Below, piece by piece: positions 30,410 through 40,101 of a stretch of DNA of 64,000 bases. The stretch is from CAVPDG01 sp963702535. Its GTDB lineage: Bacteria > Chloroflexota > Anaerolineae > Anaerolineales > UBA4823. Where the stretch lies: contig CAVPDG010000012.1 in NCBI GenBank assembly GCA_963702535.1, forward strand, positions 73,184 through 137,183, read 5' to 3'. The position numbers were made by a program, and so were the translations under genes. Under the pieces are notes generated by a model that was not told the DNA's origin, made no database searches, and saw nothing but the letters and a program-made list of their open reading frames with translations. The first letter of the stretch is position 1. Every line of letters starts with the position of its first letter.

Positions 30410-32131
30410 ATGACGAGCGAAGAGGGCAACGAGACGATCCATTTTTCACAGCCGCGCGAGACGGTGGAAGCGCGCCTGCCGGACGGCAGGACGATCAGCG
30501 GTCCGCGCGGTGCGCCGGTGGGTGAGTTCCTCAGCCTGCTGAAAGATGAGCTGCCGCCCATCACGGGGGCGATCGTCAATGGCGAGCTGCGCGAGCTGAC
30601 CTTCTGCCTGCCGATGGACTCCAAGGTGCAGCCGGTGACGATGGGCGACGCCGACGGGATGCGCATCTACCGGCGCTCGCTCACCTTCCTGCTGGAGGTG
30701 GCTTTCATCACGCTCTTCCCCGGCGCGGACGTAAGCGTGGACCATTCGGTGTCTTCCGGCGGTTACTACTGCCAGGCGATCGACCGCCCGCCGCTGCGCC
30801 TGCAAGAGCTGGCGCAGGTGGAGGCGGAGATGAGGCGCCTGGTAGACGCCGATTTACCCTTCCGCCGCCTGGAAGTGCCGCTGGCGGAGGCGCGCGAGTA
30901 CTTCCGCCTGGAGGGCAAGGCGGATAAGGAGCGCCTGCTCGCTCACCGCCAAAAAGATTACCTGACCCTGTATGACTTGAAAGGGCATCACGATTACCAT
31001 CACGGCTACATGGTGCCTTCCACCGGCTACCTGCGCTGGTTTGCACTCTCGCCTACCGGAGATGGCTTTACCCTGCGCTTCCCCCGGCGCCACGCGCCGA
31101 CGCAGCTCTCGCCCATCCCGGAGTACTCGAAGCTGCTGACCACTTACCGGCAGTACGGCGACTGGCTGGAGCGCCTGGGCATTTCCAGCGTGGGGGCGCT
31201 GAACGACGCCATCCAATCCAAACGCAGCCAGGAGGTGATCCTGGTGTCGGAGGCGCTGCACGAGCAGCGCGTGGCGGATATCGCGGCGCAGATCAGCAAC
31301 CGCCGCGAGCAGGTGAAGGTGATCCTGGTGGCGGGTCCGTCGGCATCGGGCAAGACCACTTTCTCCAAGCGCCTCTCGGTGCAGCTCCTGGCGCACGGGC
31401 TTTCGCCTTTCCCGCTGGAGCTGGATAATTACTTCATCGACCGGGATTTCACACCGCGCGACGAGAAGGGGGAGTACGACTTCGAATCGATCGAGGCGCT
31501 CAACCGGCAGCGGCTCTCCGACGACCTGCGCCGCCTGATCGCCGGCGAAACGATCCAGATGCCGCGCTACAACTTCCTGACCGGCAAGAGCGAGCCGGGC
31601 GATGTGGTGCAGCTCAAATCCAGCGACCTGATCATCGTGGAGGGCATCCACGGCTTGAACCCGGCGCTCATCCCAGACCTGCCGGCAGAGACAGCCTTCC
31701 GCATCTATGCTTCCGCCCTGACCCAGCTCAATCTGGACCGGCAGAACCGCATATCGACCACCGATACGCGCCTGATCCGGCGCATCGTGCGCGATGCCCG
31801 CGAGCGCGGCTACCCGGCGCATGTGACCATCCAGCGCTGGGAATCGGTGCGCAGGGGAGAAAAGCGCTACATCTTCCCTTACCAGGAAAATGCGGACGTG
31901 ATGTTCAACTCGGCGCTGGTCTACGAGGTTTCGGCGCTCAAGCCGCTGGCAGAGCCGCTGCTGCGCCAGGTGCCTTTCGGCAAGCCGGGGTACGTGGAAG
32001 CCAAGCGCCTGCTGGCATTCCTGGAATGGTTCCTGCCGATGGATAGCGACCTCATCCCGGATAACTCCATCCTGCGCGAGTTCATGGGCGGCTCGATCCT
32101 GCGCGAGTTCAAATTGTGGAAGCATAGCTAA
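30410..32131 (+). CDS. Nucleoside (uridine-type) kinase with N-terminal TGS and tRNA-synthetase editing-like domains
   Basis: About 573 residues. Residues 15-70 look like a TGS domain (VEARLPDGRTISGPRGAPVGEFL). Residues 100-280 resemble the second additional domain of threonyl-tRNA synthetase (YYCQAIDRPPLRLQELAQVEAEM, HHDYHHGYMVPSTGYL). Residues 303-500 are a uridine kinase/phosphoribulokinase P-loop domain: AGPSASGKTTFSKRL (309-316 core), ELDNYFIDRD and YDFESIEALN. This fusion is a known family; the kinase probably phosphorylates a nucleoside, while the role of the N-terminal part is not established. The start at 30410 is chosen because the upstream in-frame extension runs through the repeat. 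Frame intact. Confidence 0.8.
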   Translation: MTSEEGNETIHFSQPRETVEARLPDGRTISGPRGAPVGEFLSLLKDELPPITGAIVNGELRELTFCLPMDSKVQPVTMGDADGMRIYRRSLTFLLEVAFITLFPGADVSVDHSVSSGGYYCQAIDRPPLRLQELAQVEAEMRRLVDADLPFRRLEVPLAEAREYFRLEGKADKERLLAHRQKDYLTLYDLKGHHDYHHGYMVPSTGYLRWFALSPTGDGFTLRFPRRHAPTQLSPIPEYSKLLTTYRQYGDWLERLGISSVGALNDAIQSKRSQEVILVSEALHEQRVADIAAQISNRREQVKVILVAGPSASGKTTFSKRLSVQLLAHGLSPFPLELDNYFIDRDFTPRDEKGEYDFESIEALNRQRLSDDLRRLIAGETIQMPRYNFLTGKSEPGDVVQLKSSDLIIVEGIHGLNPALIPDLPAETAFRIYASALTQLNLDRQNRISTTDTRLIRRIVRDARERGYPAHVTIQRWESVRRGEKRYIFPYQENADVMFNSALVYEVSALKPLAEPLLRQVPFGKPGYVEAKRLLAFLEWFLPMDSDLIPDNSILREFMGGSILREFKLWKHS

Positions 32132-32198
32132 GGTGGTTGGTACCCCTCAAGGGCAGTCGGGAGTCAGTTGGCAGGATTTTAGTGAAGGATGTGGAGAT

Positions 32199-34886
32199 AT
32201 GAGGGGATTAATCCGGTTACTGGCGCTACTGGCAATCTTGCTGGCTGTGGCAGGGCTGGCGGGGGCAAACGCAGCCAACGCACCCATCCCGGTTCTTGAA
32301 CAAGCCATTGCAACCAGCCCGCCGCTGCCGCCGGGAGAGGGACCGTGGGTGGTGCGGGCGTACTTCAGCGATCCGGCGCTGCCCCGCCAACTGGCGTCGC
32401 GCCTGGAGCCGTGGGAGGTGCACCCGGATGAGGGCTACCTGGTTGCGGAGGTGGACCGCAAGACTTATGAATGGATGCTTTCCGCCGGGTTCCGCGTGGA
32501 GGTGGATGCAAAGCTCACCCGCCAGGCGCAGCAGCCGCTGATCCCGCTGCCCGGACAAGCCAGCGGAGTGCCGGCGTATCCCTGCTACCGCACGGTCGAG
32601 GAAACTTACGCCACCGCCGAGCAGATCGCCGCCGGGTATCCGTCTCTGGCGACCTGGGAGGACATCGGCGATTCCTGGGAAAAGGGAGAGCCGGGCGGGC
32701 TAGCAGGCTATGACCTGCGGGTGCTGCACCTGACCAACAGCGCCATACCCGGACCCAAGCCGGGGCTGTTCGTCATGTCTTCTATGCACGCCCGCGAGTA
32801 CGCACCGGCGGAGCTCAACCTGCGCTTTGCGGAATACCTGGCGGAAAATTACGGGGTAGACCCGGACGTGACCTGGATGCTGGACTATACCGATCTCTAC
32901 CTGCTCTTCCAATCTAACCCGGACGGGCGCAAGCAAGCCGAAGGCGGACTATCCTGGCGCAAGAACACCGACAATCTGTACTGTTCGAATACGACGTCGC
33001 GCGGGGCGGATCTCAACCGCAACTTCAGCTACGCCTGGGGGTGCTGCGGGGGATCGAGCGGCAATACATGCGACGAGCTGTACCGCGGACCGAGCGCAGC
33101 CTCCGAGCCGGAGACGCAAGCCATCCAGAATTACGTGCGCCAGCGCTTCCCCGACCAGCGCGGGGCGGGATCCGACTCGCCGGCGCCGGCGGATGCAAGC
33201 GGCATCTTCCTGGACCTGCACAGCTACGGTGGGTTGGTGCTGTGGCCCTGGGGCTACACCATCCAGCTGCCGCCTAACGCCAGCGCCTTGCAGACCCTGG
33301 GGCGCAAGCTGGGGTATTTCAACAGTTACACTCCCGAGCAAGCGTACCTGCTTTACACCACAGACGGCACGACGGATGACTTTGCATATGGCGAGTTGGG
33401 TCTGGCGGCATACACGATCGAGATGGGGAACACCTTCTTCCAGGATTGCGCCACGTTCGAGAACAGCATCATCCCGCAGAACCTGCCGGCGCTGCTGTAT
33501 GCAGCCAAGGCCGCGCGCAGCCCTTATCTCTCCCCAGCCGGACCCGAGGCGTTGGAGCTGAGCATTACTCCGCAAACTGAGGCGCCCGGCGCCGCCCTGC
33601 AGGTGAGCGCCAGGCTGGATGATACGCGCTTCAACAACAGCCGGGGGAGCGAGGCGGTGCAGGCGATCGCAGCAGCCGAATACTCAATCGACGCGCCGCC
33701 CTGGCAAGCCGGCGCCACCCAGGCGATGAGCGCGGCGGACGGCAGCTTTAACCAAAGCAGCGAGGGCGTAACGGCAACGATCGACACCCGCGGGCTGGGG
33801 CAGGGGCGCCACATCCTGTTCGTGCGCGGCCGCGACAGCGCTGGCAACTGGGGTCCGCCCAGCGCGGCTTTCTTCTACCTGCTTACTCCATCCGGCTCGC
33901 CCACCGTGCAGGGCTACCTGCGCCAGGCTGGGACGGGTATGCCGCTGGTCGGCAGCATTCAGGCGGGTCCATTCAGTGCAGGCAGCGATCCGACCACCGG
34001 GTTCTACAGCACCCACATCCTTCCCGGCAGTTACGCGCTGAGCGCCTCCGCAGCAGGGCATCTGACCGCCACGTCGCAGGTGACGGTAACCGACCCGCGG
34101 CTGGTGCTGCAAGACTTCAACCTGACGCCGACCTGCGCCCTGATCGATGACGACGGCGAGGCGGGCAACACCGGCTGGACGGCAAACAGCCCGTGGGGGA
34201 TCAGCAGCGAGGCGGCGCACAGCCCGACGCATGCCTGGACGGACAGCCCCGGCGGGCATTACGCCAATAACACCAACGTCTCGCTGACCTCACCCGTCTA
34301 CGACCTGCGTCCATACAGCGGGGTGAGCCTGAGCTTCTGGCATACCTACGACCTGGAAACGGGTTACGATTACGCCCGCGTTGAATATTCCACCAACGGC
34401 GGCAGCACCTGGAGCGAGGCGGCGGCGTTCAGCGAGGAAGCGCATAGCTCCTGGACGCAGACCAGCCTGGCGCTGCCTGCCCTGGACGGCGCAGCCCAGG
34501 CGCGCCTGCGCTTCCGGCTGACCAGCGACCAGACGAAGAACGCCGATGGCTGGCACATCGACGATATCATCCTGTCCGGCGGCAGCTTGAGCTGCCTGCC
34601 GCAGCTCGCGCCTGCGGCGGGATTCGTCCCCAGCCAGCCCGTGCTGGCAGGGCGCCCGGTGACCTTCACCAACCTATCTTACGGGACGCCCACCCTGAGC
34701 TATAGCTGGGATTTCGGCGATGGCTCTCCGCTCTCGAGCCTCGCCCAACCGAGCCATACCTTTGCAACCGCCGGGACGTATACGGTAACGCTGACGGCAT
34801 CCAGCGCGCTGGGCAGTGATACGTTTGCGCAGGCGCTGGTGGTGGGTCCTCCGCCGGCTGCCTTCCTGGGACTCGTGGTAAGATGA
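32199..34886 (+). CDS. Secreted M14 zinc carboxypeptidase with PKD domain
   Basis: About 895 residues. Signal peptide MRGLIRLLALLAILLAVAG. The M14 domain (about 120-460) has H197 and E200 in SSMHAREYAPAE, the third zinc ligand H341 in FLDLHSYGGLVLWPW, and the catalytic E408 in AAYTIEMGN, so it should be active. A Cys-rich insert (YAWGCCGGSSGNTC) follows NRNFS. After that come an Ig-like segment, a carboxypeptidase regulatory-like fold at about 580-645, a jelly-roll domain (DDDGEAGNTGWTANSPWG to the SFWHTYDLETGYDYARVEYS block) as in immune-inhibitor-A type proteases, and a PKD domain (YSWDFGDGSPL, HTFATAGTYTVTLTA). It digests peptides outside the cell. GGAG upstream of ATG 32199. Frame intact. 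Confidence 0.9.
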   Translation: MRGLIRLLALLAILLAVAGLAGANAANAPIPVLEQAIATSPPLPPGEGPWVVRAYFSDPALPRQLASRLEPWEVHPDEGYLVAEVDRKTYEWMLSAGFRVEVDAKLTRQAQQPLIPLPGQASGVPAYPCYRTVEETYATAEQIAAGYPSLATWEDIGDSWEKGEPGGLAGYDLRVLHLTNSAIPGPKPGLFVMSSMHAREYAPAELNLRFAEYLAENYGVDPDVTWMLDYTDLYLLFQSNPDGRKQAEGGLSWRKNTDNLYCSNTTSRGADLNRNFSYAWGCCGGSSGNTCDELYRGPSAASEPETQAIQNYVRQRFPDQRGAGSDSPAPADASGIFLDLHSYGGLVLWPWGYTIQLPPNASALQTLGRKLGYFNSYTPEQAYLLYTTDGTTDDFAYGELGLAAYTIEMGNTFFQDCATFENSIIPQNLPALLYAAKAARSPYLSPAGPEALELSITPQTEAPGAALQVSARLDDTRFNNSRGSEAVQAIAAAEYSIDAPPWQAGATQAMSAADGSFNQSSEGVTATIDTRGLGQGRHILFVRGRDSAGNWGPPSAAFFYLLTPSGSPTVQGYLRQAGTGMPLVGSIQAGPFSAGSDPTTGFYSTHILPGSYALSASAAGHLTATSQVTVTDPRLVLQDFNLTPTCALIDDDGEAGNTGWTANSPWGISSEAAHSPTHAWTDSPGGHYANNTNVSLTSPVYDLRPYSGVSLSFWHTYDLETGYDYARVEYSTNGGSTWSEAAAFSEEAHSSWTQTSLALPALDGAAQARLRFRLTSDQTKNADGWHIDDIILSGGSLSCLPQLAPAAGFVPSQPVLAGRPVTFTNLSYGTPTLSYSWDFGDGSPLSSLAQPSHTFATAGTYTVTLTASSALGSDTFAQALVVGPPPAAFLGLVVR

Positions 34887-34893
34887 CGATAAG

Positions 34894-34943
34894 AGCAAAA
34901 AGTGGCGTGAGACGAGATCCGCTCATCTGACGTCACTTTTTGC
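34894..34943 (+). terminator. Terminator hairpin after the carboxypeptidase
   Basis: GCAAAAAGTG-g-CGT (34894-34907) pairs with ACG-t-CACTTTTTGC (34930-34943); the A and T runs lie inside the stem, so it can act in both directions. Confidence 0.7.
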
Positions 34944-34990
34944 GGAATCGATTAAAATTTCAAGAAATCACTTTCTAAGGAGGTCCCACG

Positions 34991-35530
34991 ATGTCTACCC
35001 CAATCCCCAGCGCGCCGACCACGCGTGAAAAGCGGCGGGCGACAAGGCGACGCAACCTGATCCTGATCCTCGGCATCCCGGCGATCTTGATCGTCATTGG
35101 CGGCGGTTACTTCATCGACCGCTTTGTTTACCAGCCAAACCAGGAAGCTACGGCAGTCGAGGGTCCGCCGCCGGTGGATGCCAGCATCCAGACGGTCACT
35201 ACCGACACCGGGCTGCAATACCAGGATATCGTCGCCGGTACGGGCGCGGAAGCCCAACCCGGCGCCAAGGTCACCGTGCACTACACCGGCTGGCTCACCG
35301 ACGGGACAAAATTCGATTCTTCGGTAGATCGAAACAAGCCGTTCGAGTTCCAGCTCGGGGCGGGGCGTGTCATCCGCGGCTGGGACGAAGGCGTGAGCGG
35401 GATGAAAGTAGGCGGGCAGCGCCGGCTGATCATTCCAGCCGAGCTGGCGTATGGAGAGAGAGGATCAGCGCCTATTCCACCGAACGCCACGCTGATCTTC
35501 GACGTAGAGCTTTTGGAAGTCTCGCAATAA
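34991..35530 (+). CDS. Membrane-anchored FKBP-type peptidyl-prolyl isomerase
   Basis: 179 residues. A basic N-terminus (REKRRATRRRN) precedes one membrane helix (LILILGIPAILIVIGGGYFI), then a single FKBP domain at about 75-178: VTVHYTGWLTDGTKFDSS, FQLGAGRVIRGWDEGVSGMKVGGQRRLIIPAELAYGERG, ATLIFDVELLEV. The active-site residues Y, F, D, I-R, W and Y are present. It should act outside the membrane on exported proteins. GGAGG lies 7 bases before the ATG; a strong terminator follows. Confidence 0.92.
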   Translation: MSTPIPSAPTTREKRRATRRRNLILILGIPAILIVIGGGYFIDRFVYQPNQEATAVEGPPPVDASIQTVTTDTGLQYQDIVAGTGAEAQPGAKVTVHYTGWLTDGTKFDSSVDRNKPFEFQLGAGRVIRGWDEGVSGMKVGGQRRLIIPAELAYGERGSAPIPPNATLIFDVELLEVSQ

Positions 35531-35543
35531 TCCGAAGGGCAAT

Positions 35544-35588
35544 AAAAAAGATGCAGGAGCGGCTTTGCGCCGATCCTGCATCTTTTTT
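35544..35588. terminator. Bidirectional intrinsic terminator
   Basis: AAAAAAGATGCAGGA (35544-35558) pairs perfectly with TCCTGCATCTTTTTT (35574-35588). It serves both the FKBP gene and the convergent aminotransferase. Confidence 0.9.
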
Positions 35589-35597
35589 GGGTTTTAC

Positions 35598-36821
35598 TCA
35601 AACCCTGGCTTTTTCCTGGAGCAAACTGCCCAGGCGGCGGATGCCTTCGGTAATCATCTCCGGCGTGGCGTTAGAAAAATTGATCCGCATGGTGTTCTGC
35701 CCGCCGCCGCGCGGGTGGAAAGAGCCGCCCGGAACAAAGGCAACCTTCTGCGCGATCGCTTCTTTGAGCAAAGCTTCAGCGCTCATCTCCTCCGGCAGCG
35801 TTCCCCACAGGAAGAGCCCTCCGGCTGGCTGGGTCCAATCGACCTCGGGCGGGAAGTAGCGATCCATGGCAGCCAGCATGACATCCCTGCGCTCGCGGTA
35901 CACTTTGCGGATGAGCTTGATGTGCGTATCCAGGAAGCCGCCGCGCGAGATCTCGTGGGCGACAAACTGGTTAAACGTTGAGGTATGCAGGTCAGCGCCT
36001 TGCTTGGCTTGCACGAGCTTACGGATGACCTCCTCGGGGGCAATGATCCAAGCCAGGCGCAGCCCGGGGGCTAAAATCTTGGAGAACGTGCTGCAATAGA
36101 TCACATTGCCGTGGTAGGTATTACCGCCGTTGTTGCGGAAGCGATCATCGAGGCTGACAACGGAGGGCAGATGATCGCCTTCGAAGCGCAGCTGCCCGTA
36201 GGGGTCGTCTTCGATGATCGGCACACCGTAGCTATCCGCCATCTCCACCAGAATCTGCCGGCGCTCCAAAGAAAGGGTGACGCCGCTGGGGTTCTGGAAG
36301 TTCGGCAGGACGTAAATGAACTTGGGACCGGTGCGCAGGGCATTTTCCAGGTATTCGGTGTTCATGCCCTGTTTATCGATGGGCACAGGGACATACTCGG
36401 CGCCGTAGGCGTTCCAAGCCTGCAATGCTCCGAGGTAGGTGGGCGATTCGACCAGGATACGGTCGCCGCGGTTGATGAAGATGCGCCCGAGCAGGTCGAG
36501 TGCCTGCTGCGAGCCGGAGGTGATGAGGATGTTATCCGGGTCGACCTGGATGCCGTAACGATGGGTATGGCGGGCAATCTGCTCGCGCAGCGGCAGATAG
36601 CCTTCGGTGGTGCCATATTGCAGCGCCTGCGCCCCGTGCAACAACAGGACACGGTCGCAGGCAGCGGCAAACTCTTCCACCGGAAACACGTCCGGGGCGG
36701 GAAGCCCACCGGCAAAGGAGATGATATCTGGTTGTTCGGTAAGCTTCAACAGCTCACGGATCGTTGAGCTGCCCATCCTTTGGGTACGGTGGGCGTAACG
36801 ATCTTCCCAGGGAGTACGCAT
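35598..36821 (-). CDS. PLP-dependent aminotransferase, LysN/2-aminoadipate type (class I, MocR-core like)
   Basis: 407 residues. FAGGLPAPDVFPVEEF, ALQYGTTEGYLPLREQIA, SGSQQALDLLGRIFINRGD and YVLPNFQNPSGVTLSLERR are typical of the LysN/alpha-aminoadipate aminotransferase branch of fold type I. The PLP lysine is K248 in YCSTFSKILAPGLRLAW. Substrate breadth is wide in the family (2-aminoadipate, leucine, aromatic amino acids); the specificity cannot be told. RBS AAGGAGCC. It starts 11 bases after the glyA-gcvT fusion, so both are in one operon, which may link it to glycine/serine metabolism. Confidence 0.85.
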   Translation of the reverse strand: MRTPWEDRYAHRTQRMGSSTIRELLKLTEQPDIISFAGGLPAPDVFPVEEFAAACDRVLLLHGAQALQYGTTEGYLPLREQIARHTHRYGIQVDPDNILITSGSQQALDLLGRIFINRGDRILVESPTYLGALQAWNAYGAEYVPVPIDKQGMNTEYLENALRTGPKFIYVLPNFQNPSGVTLSLERRQILVEMADSYGVPIIEDDPYGQLRFEGDHLPSVVSLDDRFRNNGGNTYHGNVIYCSTFSKILAPGLRLAWIIAPEEVIRKLVQAKQGADLHTSTFNQFVAHEISRGGFLDTHIKLIRKVYRERRDVMLAAMDRYFPPEVDWTQPAGGLFLWGTLPEEMSAEALLKEAIAQKVAFVPGGSFHPRGGGQNTMRINFSNATPEMITEGIRRLGSLLQEKARV

Positions 36822-36832
36822 ACACGGCTCCT

Positions 36833-39800
36833 TTATTTTGGAAACCTGCTCACTACAACCGCCGGTGTGGCGAGTGTGACGCGGTCGCCCGGCTTGAGCT
36901 CTGCAGGCGCCTTACCTGCTTTATCTGGCGCACCCTGGAAGATATACAACAGGGCGCCTTCCTCAGCATTCTTCAATTCTACATAAGCCTGACCGGTGAG
37001 ATAGCCCTCACCGTCGACGGCGCAGCTTGTCACCCAACCGGTGACGCGCCCGCGCTTATCCAGCACCGGGTCGCCGTTATGCGCCATGCGCACGCTCTTA
37101 TCGGTGAAGCGGAAGCGCGCTACCACGCCCTTGCGCTGCTGCTCGCGCGCCAGGTACGGCTCGCGACCGATGAACCAGGGCTTGTAGGGCTTGACATAGC
37201 TGCCAAAGCCGCCTTCCGCGACGCCCAGGTCAGCCTCGCCGCCCTTGCCGGAACCGGCGCCCATCTCATGCCCGTAGAGCGGCAAACCCGCCTCGGTGCG
37301 CAAGGAGTCGCGCGCGCCAAGACCGATGGGCTTGATACCAAAGGGCTCACCCACCTTGAGCAACGCCTGGAACAACTCGGCGGCGCGAGCAGGGTGTACG
37401 AACAGCTCGAAAGCCATCCTCTCGCCGGTATAACCGGTGCGTGAAACGATGAGGTCGAAACCACCGACAACGGCGTCGCAGAGCTGGGTGCGGGTAAGCT
37501 TGAGGATGCGAGCGCGGGTGGCGGCGTCGCATCCCAGGGCGAGGAGAATATCGCGCGATTTAGGTCCCTGGAGAGCGATATCTACACGCATATCAGCGCC
37601 TTCTTTGGGGTCGCGCAGGTTGCGCAGGATGGCACCTCGCCCATAGGCGAGCGCCCAGGGGCGGCGATTATCGACGCGAACCTTGCCTGCTTTGACGGCG
37701 TTGAGCCAGGCCCAGTCTTTGTCATCATTGGAGGCGTTCACCACCACCAGGAATTTCTCGGCGCCGCGCCGGTACACCAGTGTATCGTCGATGATCTCGG
37801 CATCGGGCGTGAAGAACTGGGTGTAGCACGACTCGCCCACACCCAACCCGCCGATGTCGTTGCCGGTGACGCTATCGAGGAAGGAAGCGGCTTCCGCCCC
37901 TTCCACCTGATAAACGCCCATGTGGGCGACGTCGAACAGCCCTGCCGCCTGGCGGGTGGCTAGATGCTCCTCCAGCACGGAGGTGTACCAGACCGGCATC
38001 TCCCAACCGGCAAAGGGGATGACCTTCGCTCCAAGCTGCTTGTGGACATCATAGATCGGCGTGCGCTTCAGGGCTGGCTCCGCCGGCTCCTGCCAGGTAA
38101 AGAGCGGGAGGGGTTCACCTTCGCCTCCCGCGGCGCCGATGAAGTAAGGCTTGGATGCACAGCAGCGCTTGGAATGTTCCGGCTGATCGGAGCAGCGCAT
38201 CTTGACCGGCTCAGCGCTCGATTCAGCTACCACGATGGGACCGGGCAGCTTGCGCAGCAATGCAAAACCGGCCTGGTCCTGACCATCAAACGCCACAAAA
38301 CCATCGGACAGGTCGCGCAGCCATGCGGCAGCCAGCGAAGCCCCCTCAGCCGGAACGCTGAGGCGGAACGAATGCGGCGCCAGGCAGGTAAGTGCACCTT
38401 CCACTGCACCTTTGGGAGTATTCAGGCAGGTGGGCGTGCTCTCTCCCGGCGCAAGGCCGGAGAGCTCTGCGCAGAGGGCATAATCCAGGAACTGGCGCAG
38501 GCGCTCGCCGCGCAGGTCATAAGCTAGCCAGCCGCCCTTTTCTTTTGGCTGTTCATCCAGGTAGTAGAAATGCGGGTAACCATGCTTCTCCGGCTGGGGA
38601 TCGATCCCGGAGCCCTCGGCGAGGTTGCGCACGCGCAGGCGAGCTTCCTCGAGCGCCGAGAAATCAACCTTGGCGCGGCGCAGCCCACCCTTGCGCCCTT
38701 CCAGGTTGAAGGGCGTCACAGACTGCAATACATCCGCCATGATATCAGCGACTTGCACTGTCTCGGCTTCTTTGAAGCCGCGCTGCGTGATCCAGGGAGA
38801 GCCCAGGCGGATGCCGGAGGGGTCGGCGGCAGATAGGTCGCCGGGGATGGTGTTGCGGTTCACAACGATGCCAGCCAGGTCCAGGATGCGAGCAGCCTGG
38901 TCGCCGGAGAGGGTGGCGCCGTCCGGACCCGTAACCGAAGAACAATCCAGGTTGGTCAGGTGCGTGTCGGTGCCGCCGTAGGGGATGCGAAAACCGCGCT
39001 CCTGCAGACGGGCAGTGAGGGCAACAGCGTTCTTCACCACCTGGGCTTGCATCTGGCGAAAGGATTCAGTCCCGGCAAGCTTGAATGTAAGGGCTTGAGC
39101 CGCGAAGACACTCACATGCGGTCCGCCTTGCTCGCCGGGAAAAACGGCGCGATCGATCTTGCGCGCCAGGGCTGCGTCGGTGGTGAGGATGCAGGCGCCG
39201 CGTGGTCCGCACAACGACTTGTGGGTGGTAAAGGTGATGATATCGGCATAACCCACCGGCGAGGGATAGACGCCGGCAGCCACCAGTCCTGCCACATGGG
39301 CGATATCGGCAAAGAGGTAAGCGCCTACCGAGCGGGCAATCTCCTTGAAGCGCGCCCAATCCACCGCCCAGGGATAGGAGGAATAGCCAGCGATGATGAA
39401 CTTGGGTTTGGACTGGGCAGCCAGCTCTGCGACGGCGTTGTAATCGATCTGCTCTGTTTGCGGATCGACGGTGTAATGCACCGCTTTATAAAACTTGCCG
39501 GAGCGATTGACCGGTGAGCCGTGCGAAAGATGCCCGCCATGAAGCAAGTTCATGCCCATGATGGTCTCGCCAGGGGCGACGAGGGCATGGTAGACCGCGT
39601 TATTGGCGGGAGCGCCGGAAAGCGCCTGCACGTTGACGTAAATCCGGTCGGGAGAGACGCCATTGGCGGCAAACAGCTCAGCGCAGCGCCGGCGCGCCAG
39701 GGCTTCGACGGTATCTGCGTACTCGGTGCCCTTATAGTAGCGCGGATCTGAGTAGCGCCGGAAGAACGCCAGGCGCGCTTCGTAATCCAGGATCTCATCC

Positions 39801-40012
39801 TCGAGCATCCAGCGGGTCTCCTCGTCTGGATAGCCTTCCGCATAGATGTTATTAAAAACAGATCCCAGCGCTTCGCGTACGGCAACGGGTGCAGCACTCT
39901 CGCTGGGGATCAGGATCAGCTTCCTGAACTGGCGTTCTGCCTCAAGGGATAACAAGAGGGAGAGGTCCGGATCGAGATCGGACAGGCTCCCACGAACGAG
40001 ATAGTCGGACAT
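36833..40012 (-). CDS. glyA-gcvT: Serine hydroxymethyltransferase-aminomethyltransferase (GlyA-GcvT) fusion
   Basis: One intact frame of 1,059 codons. Residues 1-475 are serine hydroxymethyltransferase: SGAPANNAVYHALVAPGETIMGM, ADIAHVAGLVAAGVYPSP, and the PLP lysine K265 in FTTHKSLCGPRGA. Residues about 665-1055 are the glycine cleavage T protein: TPIYDVHKQLGAKVIPFAGWEMPVWY, LFDVAHMGVYQVEG, SRTGYTGERMAFELFVHP, GLGARDSLRTEAGLPLYGHEM. Between them (about 480-655) is a linker domain with a Cys-rich stretch (CSDQPEHSKRCC) that I do not recognise. T protein makes 5,10-methylene-THF from glycine and SHMT uses it with a second glycine to form serine, so the fusion suggests direct cofactor channelling. 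RBS AAGGAG. It supplies the T protein missing from the gcv operon at 18-22 kb. Confidence 0.93.
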   Translation of the reverse strand: MSDYLVRGSLSDLDPDLSLLLSLEAERQFRKLILIPSESAAPVAVREALGSVFNNIYAEGYPDEETRWMLEDEILDYEARLAFFRRYSDPRYYKGTEYADTVEALARRRCAELFAANGVSPDRIYVNVQALSGAPANNAVYHALVAPGETIMGMNLLHGGHLSHGSPVNRSGKFYKAVHYTVDPQTEQIDYNAVAELAAQSKPKFIIAGYSSYPWAVDWARFKEIARSVGAYLFADIAHVAGLVAAGVYPSPVGYADIITFTTHKSLCGPRGACILTTDAALARKIDRAVFPGEQGGPHVSVFAAQALTFKLAGTESFRQMQAQVVKNAVALTARLQERGFRIPYGGTDTHLTNLDCSSVTGPDGATLSGDQAARILDLAGIVVNRNTIPGDLSAADPSGIRLGSPWITQRGFKEAETVQVADIMADVLQSVTPFNLEGRKGGLRRAKVDFSALEEARLRVRNLAEGSGIDPQPEKHGYPHFYYLDEQPKEKGGWLAYDLRGERLRQFLDYALCAELSGLAPGESTPTCLNTPKGAVEGALTCLAPHSFRLSVPAEGASLAAAWLRDLSDGFVAFDGQDQAGFALLRKLPGPIVVAESSAEPVKMRCSDQPEHSKRCCASKPYFIGAAGGEGEPLPLFTWQEPAEPALKRTPIYDVHKQLGAKVIPFAGWEMPVWYTSVLEEHLATRQAAGLFDVAHMGVYQVEGAEAASFLDSVTGNDIGGLGVGESCYTQFFTPDAEIIDDTLVYRRGAEKFLVVVNASNDDKDWAWLNAVKAGKVRVDNRRPWALAYGRGAILRNLRDPKEGADMRVDIALQGPKSRDILLALGCDAATRARILKLTRTQLCDAVVGGFDLIVSRTGYTGERMAFELFVHPARAAELFQALLKVGEPFGIKPIGLGARDSLRTEAGLPLYGHEMGAGSGKGGEADLGVAEGGFGSYVKPYKPWFIGREPYLAREQQRKGVVARFRFTDKSVRMAHNGDPVLDKRGRVTGWVTSCAVDGEGYLTGQAYVELKNAEEGALLYIFQGAPDKAGKAPAELKPGDRVTLATPAVVVSRFPK

Positions 40013-40049
40013 TTAGATCTCCTTAGTAAAATATGATAGCTATATCTAA

Positions 40050-40078
40050 ATTTTATCCCCCTGACATACGCGGGTCAA
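40050..40078 (-). promoter_or_regulatory. Promoter of the glyA-gcvT operon
   Basis: On the minus strand: TTGACC (40073-40078), 17-base spacer, TAAAAT (40050-40055). The leader is about 30 bases. No glycine riboswitch precedes this gene, unlike the gcvH operon. Confidence 0.65.
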
Positions 40079-40101
40079 GTGACGAAAGGCATATAAGGGG
40101 G

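Noticed and set aside
30854..32125. Minus-strand ORF of 423 codons
   Set aside because: Antisense to the nucleoside kinase, which has clear motifs; the ORF exists because stop codons are rare on the reverse strand of GC-rich genes.
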